From: Opitutaceae bacterium
Lineage (GTDB): Bacteria; Verrucomicrobiota; Verrucomicrobiia; Opitutales; Opitutaceae
NCBI GenBank assembly: GCA_016711225.1
Contig: JADJTK010000052.1
Location: 558,001-622,000, forward strand
Direction of reading: 5' to 3'
Length of the DNA: 64,000 nt
Shown here: positions 1-8,219 of the stretch, in pieces
How positions within the stretch are numbered: position 1 is the first letter of the stretch
Layout: each line of letters opens with the position of its first letter
Translations under genes and position numbers: made by a program
The notes under the pieces: model-generated
The model's database searches: none
What the model was told of the DNA's origin: nothing
Seen by the model: the letters and a program-made list of their open reading frames with translations, nothing else

Positions 1-1278
1 CTGGATCTTTTTCAAGGTCTCGGCTCCCTCGCGCAGTCCGAACCGACCATTCTATTGTCCCGTATCGGCCTCATGCTGCTTGGCATGGTGCTGGTGTATC
101 TCGGCAAAAAGGGCGTGCTGGAGCCGTTGCTGATGATCCCCATGGGTATGGGCATGGCCGCGGTCAATGCCGGCGTGCTCTTCCTCGATCCGAGCACGGC
201 GGGCCATATCGTCGGCGGCTCGGCGCCGCTGGTCGACGCGGCCGCCCAGCAGTCGATCGTGAGTCAGGCGGCAGCCGGCCAGATGCCGGGGACGCTCTTC
301 ATGGCCCCGTTGGTGGAGAGGACCGACAACCTGATGACCATCCTGCAGATCGATTTCCTGCAGCCGATCTACACTTTCGCTTTCTCCAACGGCCTGATCG
401 CCTGCTTCGTCTTCATGGGAATCGGGGTTCTGTTGGACGTGGGCTACGTACTTGCCCGTCCGTTCGAGAGCATGTTCCTCGCGCTCGCGGCCGAACTCGG
501 CACGATCGCGACCTTCCCGATCGCGGTCATGTGGTTTGGGCTTTCTCCGAAGGAGGCCGCCTCGGTGGCGATGGTCGGCTGCGCGGACGGACCGATGGTG
601 CTCTTCACCTCTCTGACCTTGGCCAAGCACCTCTTCGTGCCGATCACTGTGGTGGCTTATCTCTATCTCGGCCTGACCTACGGTGGGTATCCCTATCTCA
701 TTCGTGCGCTTGTGCCGAAGAAGCTGCGGATGATTCCGATGCGCCCGAGCAGGAAACCGCCGATCGGCAGCGGGGCCAAGCTGACCTTCGCGGTGGTCGC
801 CTGCACGGTGCTCTGCCTGCTCTTCCCGGTGGCGGCGCCGCTCTTCCTCTCGCTCTTCCTCGGTGTGGCGGTGCGCGAGGCCGGACTGAAGGATATTGAG
901 AGCTTTATCGGCGGACCGCTGCTGTACGGCTCCACCTTCTTCCTTGGGTTGCTTTTGGGCGTGCTCTGCGAAGCCAATACCATTCTCAACCCCGTCGTGC
1001 TTAAGCTTCTGGTGCTTGGGATTCTGGCCCTGCTCTTGTCCGGGATCGGAGGCCTGATGGGCGGTTACGTGATGTATTTCCTCAGCGGCCGTAACTACAA
1101 TCCGGTGATCGGCATCGCCGGAGTGAGCTGCGTGCCCTCGACGGCGAAGGTGGCCCAGAAGGTGGTCGCCGCCGATGCCCCTGGCGTGATCATCATGCCC
1201 CAGGCGCTTGGAGCGAACATCTGCGGTGTGATCACCAGTGCCATCCTCTGCGGCATCTATGTGACGCTGTTGAAGTAG
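1..1278 (+). CDS. Sodium ion-translocating decarboxylase beta subunit (OadB/GcdB/MmdB family), 5' partial
   Basis: This is the integral membrane subunit that couples decarboxylation of a biotin-bound carboxyl group to Na+ export in oxaloacetate, methylmalonyl-CoA or glutaconyl-CoA decarboxylase complexes. The reading frame is open from base 1 and the residues there (LDLFQGLGSL) match the family N-terminus, so the start lies just outside the window; the TTG at 55 is internal. Visible family marks are the PLLMIPMGMG segment, the GCADGPM motif carrying the essential aspartate, and NPVIGIAGVSCVPSTAKV near the C-terminus. Multiple hydrophobic helices run throughout and the length is typical. The substrate cannot be told without the alpha subunit, which should lie upstream. 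A strong terminator follows the stop. Confidence 0.92.
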   Translation: MDLFQGLGSLAQSEPTILLSRIGLMLLGMVLVYLGKKGVLEPLLMIPMGMGMAAVNAGVLFLDPSTAGHIVGGSAPLVDAAAQQSIVSQAAAGQMPGTLFMAPLVERTDNLMTILQIDFLQPIYTFAFSNGLIACFVFMGIGVLLDVGYVLARPFESMFLALAAELGTIATFPIAVMWFGLSPKEAASVAMVGCADGPMVLFTSLTLAKHLFVPITVVAYLYLGLTYGGYPYLIRALVPKKLRMIPMRPSRKPPIGSGAKLTFAVVACTVLCLLFPVAAPLFLSLFLGVAVREAGLKDIESFIGGPLLYGSTFFLGLLLGVLCEANTILNPVVLKLLVLGILALLLSGIGGLMGGYVMYFLSGRNYNPVIGIAGVSCVPSTAKVAQKVVAADAPGVIIMPQALGANICGVITSAILCGIYVTLLK

Positions 1279-1297
1279 ACCGCTCGGCTCACTTGTC

Positions 1298-1327
1298 AGC
1301 CCCGCCTCTTCGGAGGCGGGGCTTTTT
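1298..1327 (+). terminator. Rho-independent terminator
   Basis: A perfect 11-bp stem (AGCCCCGCCTC / GAGGCGGGGCT) closes on a TTCG tetraloop and runs into a T tract, 20 bases after the decarboxylase stop codon. It ends the operon that enters the window from the left. Confidence 0.93.
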
Positions 1328-1650
1328 GCTATACGGAAGCGGCGGGAATCGCCCGATTTGCCCCGCAAAGCGCAGTGCGGGCAGACAGAACCGGGGAACC
1401 CGCAGGCCGGGTGATATCGGGATGGAACTGGCGCGCCCCGCACCTCGGATGGCGGGCGTAAAGCCCGCCCCACCGGGCGGAGGCTTCTTGAGAGATAGCG
1501 AGGAGTGCGAGGTGTTAAAGAGTTGGATAACGCTATCCGGGGCTACGGCTTTCAGCGGGCAAGGGAATGGGGAGTCCTCGGCCCTGGGGGTATTGTTTGC
1601 CCTTCGTCCGGAGTGCCTTCGTTCCCTTCTTTCGTCTGCAGAATTCTGGC
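1328..1650. other. Intergenic stretch without a supportable gene
   Basis: Open frames here are short and lack family signatures. The stretch holds a small inverted repeat at 1451-1469 (GGCGGGC, GTAAA loop, GCCCGCC) of the REP type, with a second GGGCGG unit next to it. I see no RNA gene. Confidence 0.5.
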
Positions 1651-2154
1651 TCAGATCCGCCGGTCGGCCATGGCCGGGCCGTTCTTGATCCAGCAGGTCT
1701 CCACCAACAACGCCGCCAGGCCAAAGCAGCAGACGAAGAACCCGGTGAGCATCCGCAATTGCCGCGCCTCGGCGTAGCGGAACTCCGCGGGAGGGAGTTC
1801 GCGCACCACCTGCCTGTTCTGCTGGAGGACGGTGCGGCCGTCGGTCAGGCGTTGCGGGCGGGCGAAGGAATTGAGGGCGAGGCAGGCCAGGCAGTTCACG
1901 AAGGCGAAGAGCAACAGTCCCGCCGCGGCGCCCTTCATCCAGCGGGGGATGTCACCGAAAATCTCCGACCGGAGGTTGCGCCGGGGCACCCGGCGCCAGA
2001 GCTGCAGGACCACCAGCCAGACCACGATGAGCACGGGCAGGAGGAAGAGGACGGGATAGTAGGTGATCCCGGCGAAGGTGAGTACGTACGCCACCGCCGC
2101 CGCGCAGGCGGCGAGGGTCGCGATCCAGAAGGGCAGGCGGAGCTTGAGCGGCAC
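1651..2154 (-). CDS. Small polytopic membrane protein of unknown function
   Basis: A 167-residue protein that I do not recognise. It has about four hydrophobic segments (residues about 8-28, 32-50, 74-97 and 136-152), with a basic loop (RRVPRRNLRSE) after the second helix and a longer polar loop between helices three and four. The N-terminal MPLKLRLPF is a plausible cytoplasmic start. It stands alone, on the opposite strand to the decarboxylase gene. Nothing visible gives a catalytic role. Confidence 0.7.
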   Translation of the reverse strand: MPLKLRLPFWIATLAACAAAVAYVLTFAGITYYPVLFLLPVLIVVWLVVLQLWRRVPRRNLRSEIFGDIPRWMKGAAAGLLLFAFVNCLACLALNSFARPQRLTDGRTVLQQNRQVVRELPPAEFRYAEARQLRMLTGFFVCCFGLAALLVETCWIKNGPAMADRRI

Positions 2155-2254
2155 GGGGAAGATCTACTGGAGGCGGGCAAACGGGCGAGCGCCGACTCTT
2201 GAGTGGTGGCAGCGTTGCAGGGGGATCCGAGCGGAACGCCCCCAAGCGGGAGAT

Positions 2255-2677
2255 CTAGGGAATCAGGAAACAGGCGACAGTGCCTCCGGGCACTAGCGCC
2301 TGGTCGAAGCGGCGATCGAGAGTGGCGAAGCGGGCCTGGCGATTGATGGCGAGGGCGAGCAGGTAGCAGTCGGTGAGGTCTTTGGTGGCGGGAAGGGTTG
2401 GCAGTTGCCCACAATCGCAGAGGGAAAAGGAGTCGGGCCAGAATTGGTGTCCGGGTTGCGAACGCAGGGCATTGAGCAGACGGCGGGCGGCGTCGGTCGA
2501 GCCGGGGCCTTGCGGGTATTGGGGGTGGCCAATGATGCGGATGAAACCGTTCTCCGTCAGAGGGCAGGTGGCCCAACCCTCCCGATGCGAGCGGGCGAAC
2601 CACCGCGCAACCTTTTCATGGTGCACATGGAGCGGATCGGCCAGCGCGATCAAGGCGTTCACGTCCAGCAGGTACAT
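2255..2677 (-). CDS. vapC: PIN-domain ribonuclease toxin, VapC type
   Basis: A 140-residue PIN-domain protein, expected to be an Mg2+-dependent endoribonuclease acting on tRNA or rRNA as the toxin of a type II toxin-antitoxin pair. It opens with the classic MYLLDVNALIAL strand carrying the first acidic metal ligand. It continues with HHEKVARWF, an acidic residue before the central helix (KDLTDCYLLALA) and a terminal FATLDRRF segment, the order expected for the family (TA_01933-like subgroup). The gene starts 3 bp after the antitoxin stop codon, the normal antitoxin-first order with translational coupling. Confidence 0.88.
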   Translation of the reverse strand: MYLLDVNALIALADPLHVHHEKVARWFARSHREGWATCPLTENGFIRIIGHPQYPQGPGSTDAARRLLNALRSQPGHQFWPDSFSLCDCGQLPTLPATKDLTDCYLLALAINRQARFATLDRRFDQALVPGGTVACFLIP

Positions 2678-2680
2678 GGC

Positions 2681-2944
2681 TCAGACGCCCTCCGCATCCA
2701 TCATCTGGCGCACGCTCTCCGTGGTCAGCGTAGCTGAGGCTCCCGTCCGTCTCAGGCGTGGCAACCCGTGGGGGCCGACCTCGATCAGATCATCCGCGGG
2801 AGGGAGAGGGCCGTCGCTCTCCAGCGGCTGGATTTCGCGCTGCAAGGCATGCTCCACGAGGGCGCGTAAGGTCGTGCGGCGACGGGCCGCAACGATCTTT
2901 GCCTCGATGAGCAGGGCATCGGAGATTTCCATCGTGGTCTTCAT
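2681..2944 (-). CDS. vapB: Type II antitoxin, VapB/ribbon-helix-helix type
   Basis: An 87-residue partner of the PIN toxin just downstream. The frame is open to 2992, but MKTTMEISDALLIEAK matches the typical antitoxin N-terminus, so I place the start at 2944. The N-terminal MEISDALLIEAK and TTLRALVEHALQ region should form a DNA-binding ribbon-helix-helix dimer; the acidic C-terminal tail would cover the toxin active site. Autorepression of the pair is usual in this family; I cannot point to a specific operator. Confidence is higher for the pair than for the exact start. Confidence 0.82.
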   Translation of the reverse strand: MKTTMEISDALLIEAKIVAARRRTTLRALVEHALQREIQPLESDGPLPPADDLIEVGPHGLPRLRRTGASATLTTESVRQMMDAEGV

Positions 2945-3112
2945 ATGGGTAGCCAGATGGGAATATGGGACCATGGCAAGTTCGGACGTCAAAGGCGAGC
3001 CACGCTGGGCGCCGCTAGCCCTGCGGACTGGCTAGCCGGAGTTCGCTACGCGGCCTCGAGTCCGGCAACCGGGATTGTCGCCTCACACAGGTGGGCGGAA
3101 CGCGCCGCCGGG

Positions 3113-4939
3113 TTAGGGTTTCGGGTTCGAAACGGACAGATCGAGATAGAACCCGGCGCCGAGGTTGCCTGGGGTGCGGAGTTTGAGGGGGCCGACCACG
3201 TACGGAGTACACGGAAGCGTTGCATCGCCACATTGGTCTCCGTCGACTGGTACATGCAGATCGAAGCGATCCTTCTGTGAGAGCGGGAAGCGATGCAGGC
3301 GGGTTGCCCGCGTTTGCGAATGGCCGATCTCCCAGAGACTCGGTGGTACGGAGGGCCAACTCTGCCGCAGCACTCCAAATGCGATTCCCGCGAAGAGGAC
3401 CGGGGCGGCGAGCGTGCACCATCGTCCCTGCAGCGGCCGAATGGCCAAGATGACGGAGGCCGGAAAGGCGGCGAGGACCCAGAAGGCGCCTTCACCAAAG
3501 CGCACGTCCGGGGCCGTAAGGAACCAGGACAGCAGGCTCGCGAGACAGCCGAGTAGAACGGCAGCCTCAAGCACAGGTTGGCGCAGTGATCCGCGGCGGC
3601 GCCGCCAACACCAGCCCGCCACGAGTAGCAGATTGAGGCCCGCCCCGGCGTAGAGCAGCCGGCAGGCGACCGTGTGCCGGAAACGCTCCCACCACGGCGG
3701 CACCCACGAGCGCAGACTGGCATCCAAAGCCCGGAGATAATCCGGTCCGGGCTGCCGCGCCCAGGCCTGGATGATCTTGTATTGGCCGGTCACTGATTGC
3801 ATCTCGGCCGGATGTCCGGTTTCGACCGGATGGGCGGGCACCGCCCACGCGACATCGAGCCGGCCGAACGCTGCTGGATACAGCAGCCAGCCGGACTGGA
3901 TGGCATTGCGCGCCAGGAATCCGAGAACCAGCAAGACGGGCAGCGACGCGAGCAGGGCGACGGTGCGGAAGGTGGTCCCTACTGGGCGGCGCCTCCTCGC
4001 CAACCCAGCCATCGTCGCCAGGGCAGCCATGAGTGCCACAAAGGCAAACACCACACCACCGCTTGGCTTGAAGCCGAAGCCCACCGCGGCAATGGCGACC
4101 AGAGTAAGCCAGGGAATCCACGCGCCGCGCGAGTCCATTGGTTGCCGATGCCCGGCAGAGGCCAGTCTCCGCCCATAGCGCAGGACAGCGGCGACCAGGG
4201 CCAACTGGGAGAAATGAATGGCGGAGTCGCTATCCAGGCGGGGGGCGAGGCCGGCAATCTCCCAGAGCAGGAACGGCGCGGTGCAAAGGCAGAAGAGGCG
4301 AAGCGGGAGGCGCCGGGGGCCACGATCGAAGACCAAGAACAGGAGCCATTGTGCGATGACGGCCAACGGGATGAAGCCGGGCATGATCCACGCGGTCCGC
4401 CCGTCCCACCAGGCGTTGTCGACGAGGGCCGCCAGCAACAGATACCCGGAGGGGACGGCGAGCCGGCAGTGCAGATTGGCCAGGCCGGGAACGGCCGGAA
4501 AGGCGTTGGCCCAGCTCACCGCGGAGTAGTGGTAGAGGCCGGTGTCGTAGGAGAGTGTTGGTGCAGTGTTTGCCAAGCGGGCCGCTGCGAGAACCGCCAC
4601 CGGTAGGAACAAGCCGAGGAGCAGGATGAACCTTCGGCGCCAGCCCGGCCGGAGGCGGTCGAGTGCGAAAGGGCCGGAGGGGGCACGGGCGCAGGAAATC
4701 AGCCCGACGGCCGCGATGGCGCCCACCCCGAGGAGGACACGCCCATCCAAGGGAAACACCAGACTCGTTAGCTGGGCGATGCCTAGCAGCGTTGCGAGAC
4801 CGACCCAGAACAGATCGAACAATCCCACGGTCGACCAGCCCGGCCTCTTTGACCTGAATGTGAATACCTGGAGCGCAAAGCACCCCAGGCCCAGGATCAA
4901 TAGGGTGAGCGTGGACCAGGCCAGGCCGAGGACGATCAT
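3113..4939 (-). CDS. Large polytopic membrane protein, LIC_10190-like (GT-C-type topology)
   Basis: A 608-residue protein with about 12 hydrophobic helices. The first large extracytoplasmic loop contains SYDTGLYHYSAVSWA and VPGLANLHCRLAVPSGYLL, a pattern I associate with the LIC_10190 family and with GT-C lipid-linked-sugar glycosyltransferases, where the loop aspartate is functional. A glycosyltransferase role is inference from topology and that motif only. The C-terminal tail is soluble and ends in a beta-rich segment (LHVPVDGDQC onwards). It stands alone on the minus strand. Its start is well supported because a hydrophobic helix begins immediately after MIVLG. Confidence 0.75.
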   Translation of the reverse strand: MIVLGLAWSTLTLLILGLGCFALQVFTFRSKRPGWSTVGLFDLFWVGLATLLGIAQLTSLVFPLDGRVLLGVGAIAAVGLISCARAPSGPFALDRLRPGWRRRFILLLGLFLPVAVLAAARLANTAPTLSYDTGLYHYSAVSWANAFPAVPGLANLHCRLAVPSGYLLLAALVDNAWWDGRTAWIMPGFIPLAVIAQWLLFLVFDRGPRRLPLRLFCLCTAPFLLWEIAGLAPRLDSDSAIHFSQLALVAAVLRYGRRLASAGHRQPMDSRGAWIPWLTLVAIAAVGFGFKPSGGVVFAFVALMAALATMAGLARRRRPVGTTFRTVALLASLPVLLVLGFLARNAIQSGWLLYPAAFGRLDVAWAVPAHPVETGHPAEMQSVTGQYKIIQAWARQPGPDYLRALDASLRSWVPPWWERFRHTVACRLLYAGAGLNLLLVAGWCWRRRRGSLRQPVLEAAVLLGCLASLLSWFLTAPDVRFGEGAFWVLAAFPASVILAIRPLQGRWCTLAAPVLFAGIAFGVLRQSWPSVPPSLWEIGHSQTRATRLHRFPLSQKDRFDLHVPVDGDQCGDATLPCTPYVVGPLKLRTPGNLGAGFYLDLSVSNPKP

Positions 4940-5259
4940 TGTAGTGGGCTGCAGCTGCGGCGAACGCCGTTGTCAATCGGGCCGGTGGAGGGACCGGTTG
5001 AATTCCCTTCTCATCTACGGCGACGATGCGATGGTTGGGTTTCCCTTGTCAAGGAACCGCAGGATACAGGCTCTCCGTGTAGCTGGCTGTTTCATTGGAA
5101 TGGGCGTGGGAGGAGGGCTGGGCTGGCGCACCGACTCCCGCTTGCTGTCCCCGGCCGGAAAGGCCGGTCGCGGCGAGGGAGGCGCGGGGCGGGGCTGTTC
5201 GTCGGCCGGTTGCGCGCCTTCGGGGTTGCGCGCCGAGGCCGTTCGGGCTCTCGTGCGGC

Positions 5260-6246
5260 GTGCGTTCCTTTTCCCGCAGTTCCGACAATCAGCCCTCCAC
5301 TCCCCGCCCTGCTGCTTCCACGGCTCCGCGGGAGGCCTATCGCAGCCAGCCGCGCGATTTCGGGCGCGACCAGTCCCGTGATACGGTCCGTCCGGCCGCC
5401 CGCGAGGGGGTGCGAGAGGTGCCTCGGGAGCTGTACCCCCGTGAAGGGCAACCCCGGCCCCGCGCCGAGGAGCGCAGCCGCGAGATCCCCGTCTGCGGAT
5501 TGGCGGCGGTGAAGGCGTTGTTCGAGGCGCGGCCCACCGCGATCAAGCGCCTCTTCTTCGACTTGCCGACCAGCCGGCGTGTGGGGCCGATGAGCACCTA
5601 TCTGGCGGGCGCGCGGAAGATCTATCGGCAGGTGTTGCCCGACGAACTCGAGAAGGTCGCCGGCACGATTCACCATGGAGGCATCGTCGCGATCGTCGAT
5701 CAGGAGCCGTTGCGCAGCCCGACGGGCTCCGATCTCGCCAGCTGGGCGAAGGCGGGCAAGCCGATCGTGCTGCTCGACCGTATCGGCAACGCCCACAATC
5801 TCGGCGCCATCGCGCGCACCCTGGCCTTTTTTGGGATCGAAAACCTGGTGGTCGCCGCGGGTGAATCGGCGGCACGTCCCGGCGAGTCGAGCTATCGAGT
5901 GGCCGAGGGCGGCCTGGAGCATGTGCAGGTGTGGGTGGCGGCCGATTTCGCCCGCTTGTGCGCGGAGCTGCGCGCGGCCGGTTTCGCCGTGGTGGGCACT
6001 GCCGTGCGCGGACCGGAGCTGCGGGCGTTGCGCCGGGAAGAGTTTCTGGCGAAGAGCGCCGGCCGGAGCGCCGAAGCGGCGAAGCGGCCGATCGCTCTGG
6101 TGCTGGGCAACGAGGAGGCCGGCCTGGCCCCCGAGGTAGCCCAGGCCTGCGAGCGGTTGGTGCGTATCCCGGGTTCGGGGAAGGTCGAGTCGCTCAACGT
6201 CTCCGCGGCGACGGCCGTTCTGGTGGCCGCGCTGATGATCGGCTGA
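5260..6246 (+). CDS. SpoU/TrmH-family RNA 2'-O-ribose methyltransferase
   Basis: A SAM-dependent methyltransferase with a knotted SPOUT fold that methylates a ribose 2'-OH in tRNA or rRNA. Motif 1 is NAHNLGAIARTLAFFG, motif 2 is IALVLGNEEAGL and motif 3 is RIPGSGKVESLNVSAATAV, all in the right order. An N-terminal RNA substrate-binding domain begins at IPVCGLAAVKALFEARP. Before it lies a basic, low-complexity tail of about 75 residues. The frame is open from before 5095 and I see no Shine-Dalgarno sequence; GTG 5260 is my choice because the sequence becomes protein-like there, but a start nearer IPVCGL is possible. The target nucleotide cannot be told. Confidence 0.85.
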   Translation: MRSFSRSSDNQPSTPRPAASTAPREAYRSQPRDFGRDQSRDTVRPAAREGVREVPRELYPREGQPRPRAEERSREIPVCGLAAVKALFEARPTAIKRLFFDLPTSRRVGPMSTYLAGARKIYRQVLPDELEKVAGTIHHGGIVAIVDQEPLRSPTGSDLASWAKAGKPIVLLDRIGNAHNLGAIARTLAFFGIENLVVAAGESAARPGESSYRVAEGGLEHVQVWVAADFARLCAELRAAGFAVVGTAVRGPELRALRREEFLAKSAGRSAEAAKRPIALVLGNEEAGLAPEVAQACERLVRIPGSGKVESLNVSAATAVLVAALMIG

Positions 6247-6450
6247 GTCCGGTTCCGCGTTCGAAGGCGCCTGACTCGGGGTTTCCGATGAGAGCGGAGA
6301 GCGCTTCGGGCGATCCTGGGTAGGCGTCGGCGAAGCGGTGCGAGAGGCGCCGCTGCAGCCGGTGGCGTCGCCTCGGGCGACTGCGCGTTGCAGTACTGTA
6401 AATTCGGAGTCTCGCACCAACGTTCGTTCGTTTCCAGGTTCTGCGCTTTC

Positions 6451-6499
6451 GTAGCGGAACCGCTTCCGGTTCCGGACGCCGCGGAAGCGGCGCCGCTAC
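6451..6499. repeat. REP-like imperfect inverted repeat
   Basis: Arms GTAGCGGAACCGCTTCC and GGAAGCGGCGCCGCTAC pair with two mismatches around a 15-base loop. Related GGAACGG/CCGTTCCGCT units occur at 61294-61312 and, in part, at 41461-41475, so this looks like a dispersed intergenic palindrome family rather than a terminator. No T tract follows. The flanking 6247-6649 holds no supportable gene. Confidence 0.55.
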
Positions 6500-6806
6500 G
6501 CAGAGCCCGGACTCGGATCGCAAGAATCCCACGTGCCCCTGGGTCGTGCGCGTAGGGCGCGTACCGGGCCGCACTTCGGCCGGAGCGTTTGGGTGAAGGG
6601 ATTGCCTCCGGGGCGGGCTTTCTCGCCTAGTCCGCGCAGCCCTTCCCGAATGCACCAGTCTACCAACACCCTGTGCTCTACTTCCGAAACGCCGGAGGCG
6701 GACGCTTCATCGCTGGCGGGCGCTATCGCCGAAGGGAGGGATCCTCCGCGCCTTCTGCTGGCATTCTGTACCGGCGACGATGGCGCGTCGGTGATCTTGC
6801 GGGGCA

Positions 6807-7934
6807 TTGCCCACTATCAGCAGACGCATGGCGGATGGAGTGCGCTGGCAAATGAGCGCGGAATGGTCGGTCGACGACTGGAGCGCGCGGCTTTCCGAGG
6901 GGTGGGATGGGGTGATCAGCCAGCACCCTTCGGCGGCGCTGGGTGCAGCGTGCGCCGAGCGCGGTCTGCCACTTGTGGCACTGGACGATGGGCCGCCGGA
7001 TGTCACCGCATCGAGGATTCGACCGGACCATGGGGCGCTCGGGGCGATGGGGGCGGAGTATTTGCTCGAGCTTGGTTTGCGCAGTTTCGCCTTCGCCGGC
7101 CGGGACGGGGCGGGTTCGGCGGGCGCGCGTGCCCACGGATTTGTGGAGGCGTTGCGATTGGCAGGACACAATGCCGTGGTCTCCACCGCGGTGAGCGCGG
7201 CCGCCGATGTGGCGGAGGGAGGATTAGCCGAGGTCCCGGAGCTGGCGCGCTGGCTGCGGGGCCTGCCGAAGCCGGTGGGCGTGATGGCGTGTGATGATCG
7301 ACGTGCGACGCAGGTGCTGGAGGCGGCACGAGTGGCCAGCTGCCTGGTGCCCGAGGAGATCGCCGTGCTGGGGGCCGACAATGATGGCGTGCTTTGCGAG
7401 TTGGCCACGCCGACCCTATCCAGCGTGGATCCGGGGTTGTTCCAGCTTGGCTACCGGGCGGCCGAGCATCTGGCACAACGGCGGGCCGGCCACGCGGCGG
7501 GGGCGTGCGACCTCCGGCTCGACCCGGCGGGGGTGGTGGCGCGACGCTCGACTGCCGCCCTGGCGATCCCCGATCGAGCAGTGGCGGCCGCGGCCCGCTA
7601 CATTGCGGCGCACGCCTGTGAGGGATTGACGGTGGCCGAGGTGGTGCCGCACGCCGCCGTCTCGCGGTCGCAACTGGAAAAGAAGTTCCGGCAATACCTC
7701 GGTCGCTCGCCGCAAGCGGAGATCCGCCGGGTGCAGGTGGCGCGTATTCGGCAGTTGCTCGTCGAGACGGATCTTCCGCTCAAGGGCATCGCCGGGCAGA
7801 CGGGCTTCGCCTACATGGAATACATGTGCGTGGTCTTCCGGCGCCTCACCGGGGAGACTCCCGGGGCGTACCGCCGCCGGTTCGCGGGCGGCGGCGTGGC
7901 CGCGCCGAACCCGCGGCCGGGGTTTGGCGAATAG
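6807..7934 (+). CDS. AraC-type regulator with LacI-like sugar-binding domain (XylR type), N-terminus apparently frameshifted
   Basis: A transcription factor with a periplasmic-binding-protein-like ligand domain (residues about 30-250) and a C-terminal AraC double helix-turn-helix (about 262-365: RYIAAHACEGLTVAEV, AAVSRSQLEKKFRQYLGRSP, LKGIAGQTGFAYMEYMCVVFRRLTGETPGAYRRRF). Members normally begin with a strand-helix like the one in the previous frame (LLLAFCTGDDGASVILRGIA, from an ATG at 6650). That frame reaches HGGW near 6841 and the conserved continuation RWQMSAEW is in this frame, so one base appears to be in excess at about 6838-6850. Without the upstream part the ligand domain lacks its first strand. 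It precedes the TonB receptor gene and is a likely local sugar-responsive activator. Confidence 0.82.
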   Translation: MPTISRRMADGVRWQMSAEWSVDDWSARLSEGWDGVISQHPSAALGAACAERGLPLVALDDGPPDVTASRIRPDHGALGAMGAEYLLELGLRSFAFAGRDGAGSAGARAHGFVEALRLAGHNAVVSTAVSAAADVAEGGLAEVPELARWLRGLPKPVGVMACDDRRATQVLEAARVASCLVPEEIAVLGADNDGVLCELATPTLSSVDPGLFQLGYRAAEHLAQRRAGHAAGACDLRLDPAGVVARRSTAALAIPDRAVAAAARYIAAHACEGLTVAEVVPHAAVSRSQLEKKFRQYLGRSPQAEIRRVQVARIRQLLVETDLPLKGIAGQTGFAYMEYMCVVFRRLTGETPGAYRRRFAGGGVAAPNPRPGFGE

Positions 7935-7992
7935 CGACTCGGGCGGGAGCGCGACTTCGCGGCCGGCGGTTGGTCGTGGATAACCGGAATCA

Positions 7993-8010
7993 ATTCGCGT
8001 GGAAGCGAAT
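7993..8010. promoter_or_regulatory. Candidate operator palindrome upstream of the TonB receptor
   Basis: ATTCGC, six bases, GCGAAT: a perfect 6-bp inverted repeat in the 285-bp spacer between the XylR-type regulator and the receptor. Its position suggests a binding site for the neighbouring regulator, but only the symmetry supports this. Confidence 0.3.
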
Positions 8011-8219
8011 CACACGGGAAGGGCGCCCGTACGGGATAGTTGCTCGTCGCAGGATCGGTTGGCTGCGGTCACGGCTCATTGAGCGGTGCCGCCGTGGTCG
8101 CCCAGTACTGCAACACCGACTTTTGGCCCGGATACAAGCCGGACCGAACGCCCACCCGTGCGCCACGGGTCGGGCCGCCCCACATGGGCGGACCGAAGTC
8201 CCCAACGAAAAGATCATCC

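Noticed and set aside
52..1473. 473-residue frame on the minus strand, opposite the decarboxylase subunit
   Set aside because: Composition is His/Glu/Arg-rich antisense of a membrane protein, with no domain. The plus strand has clear family motifs.
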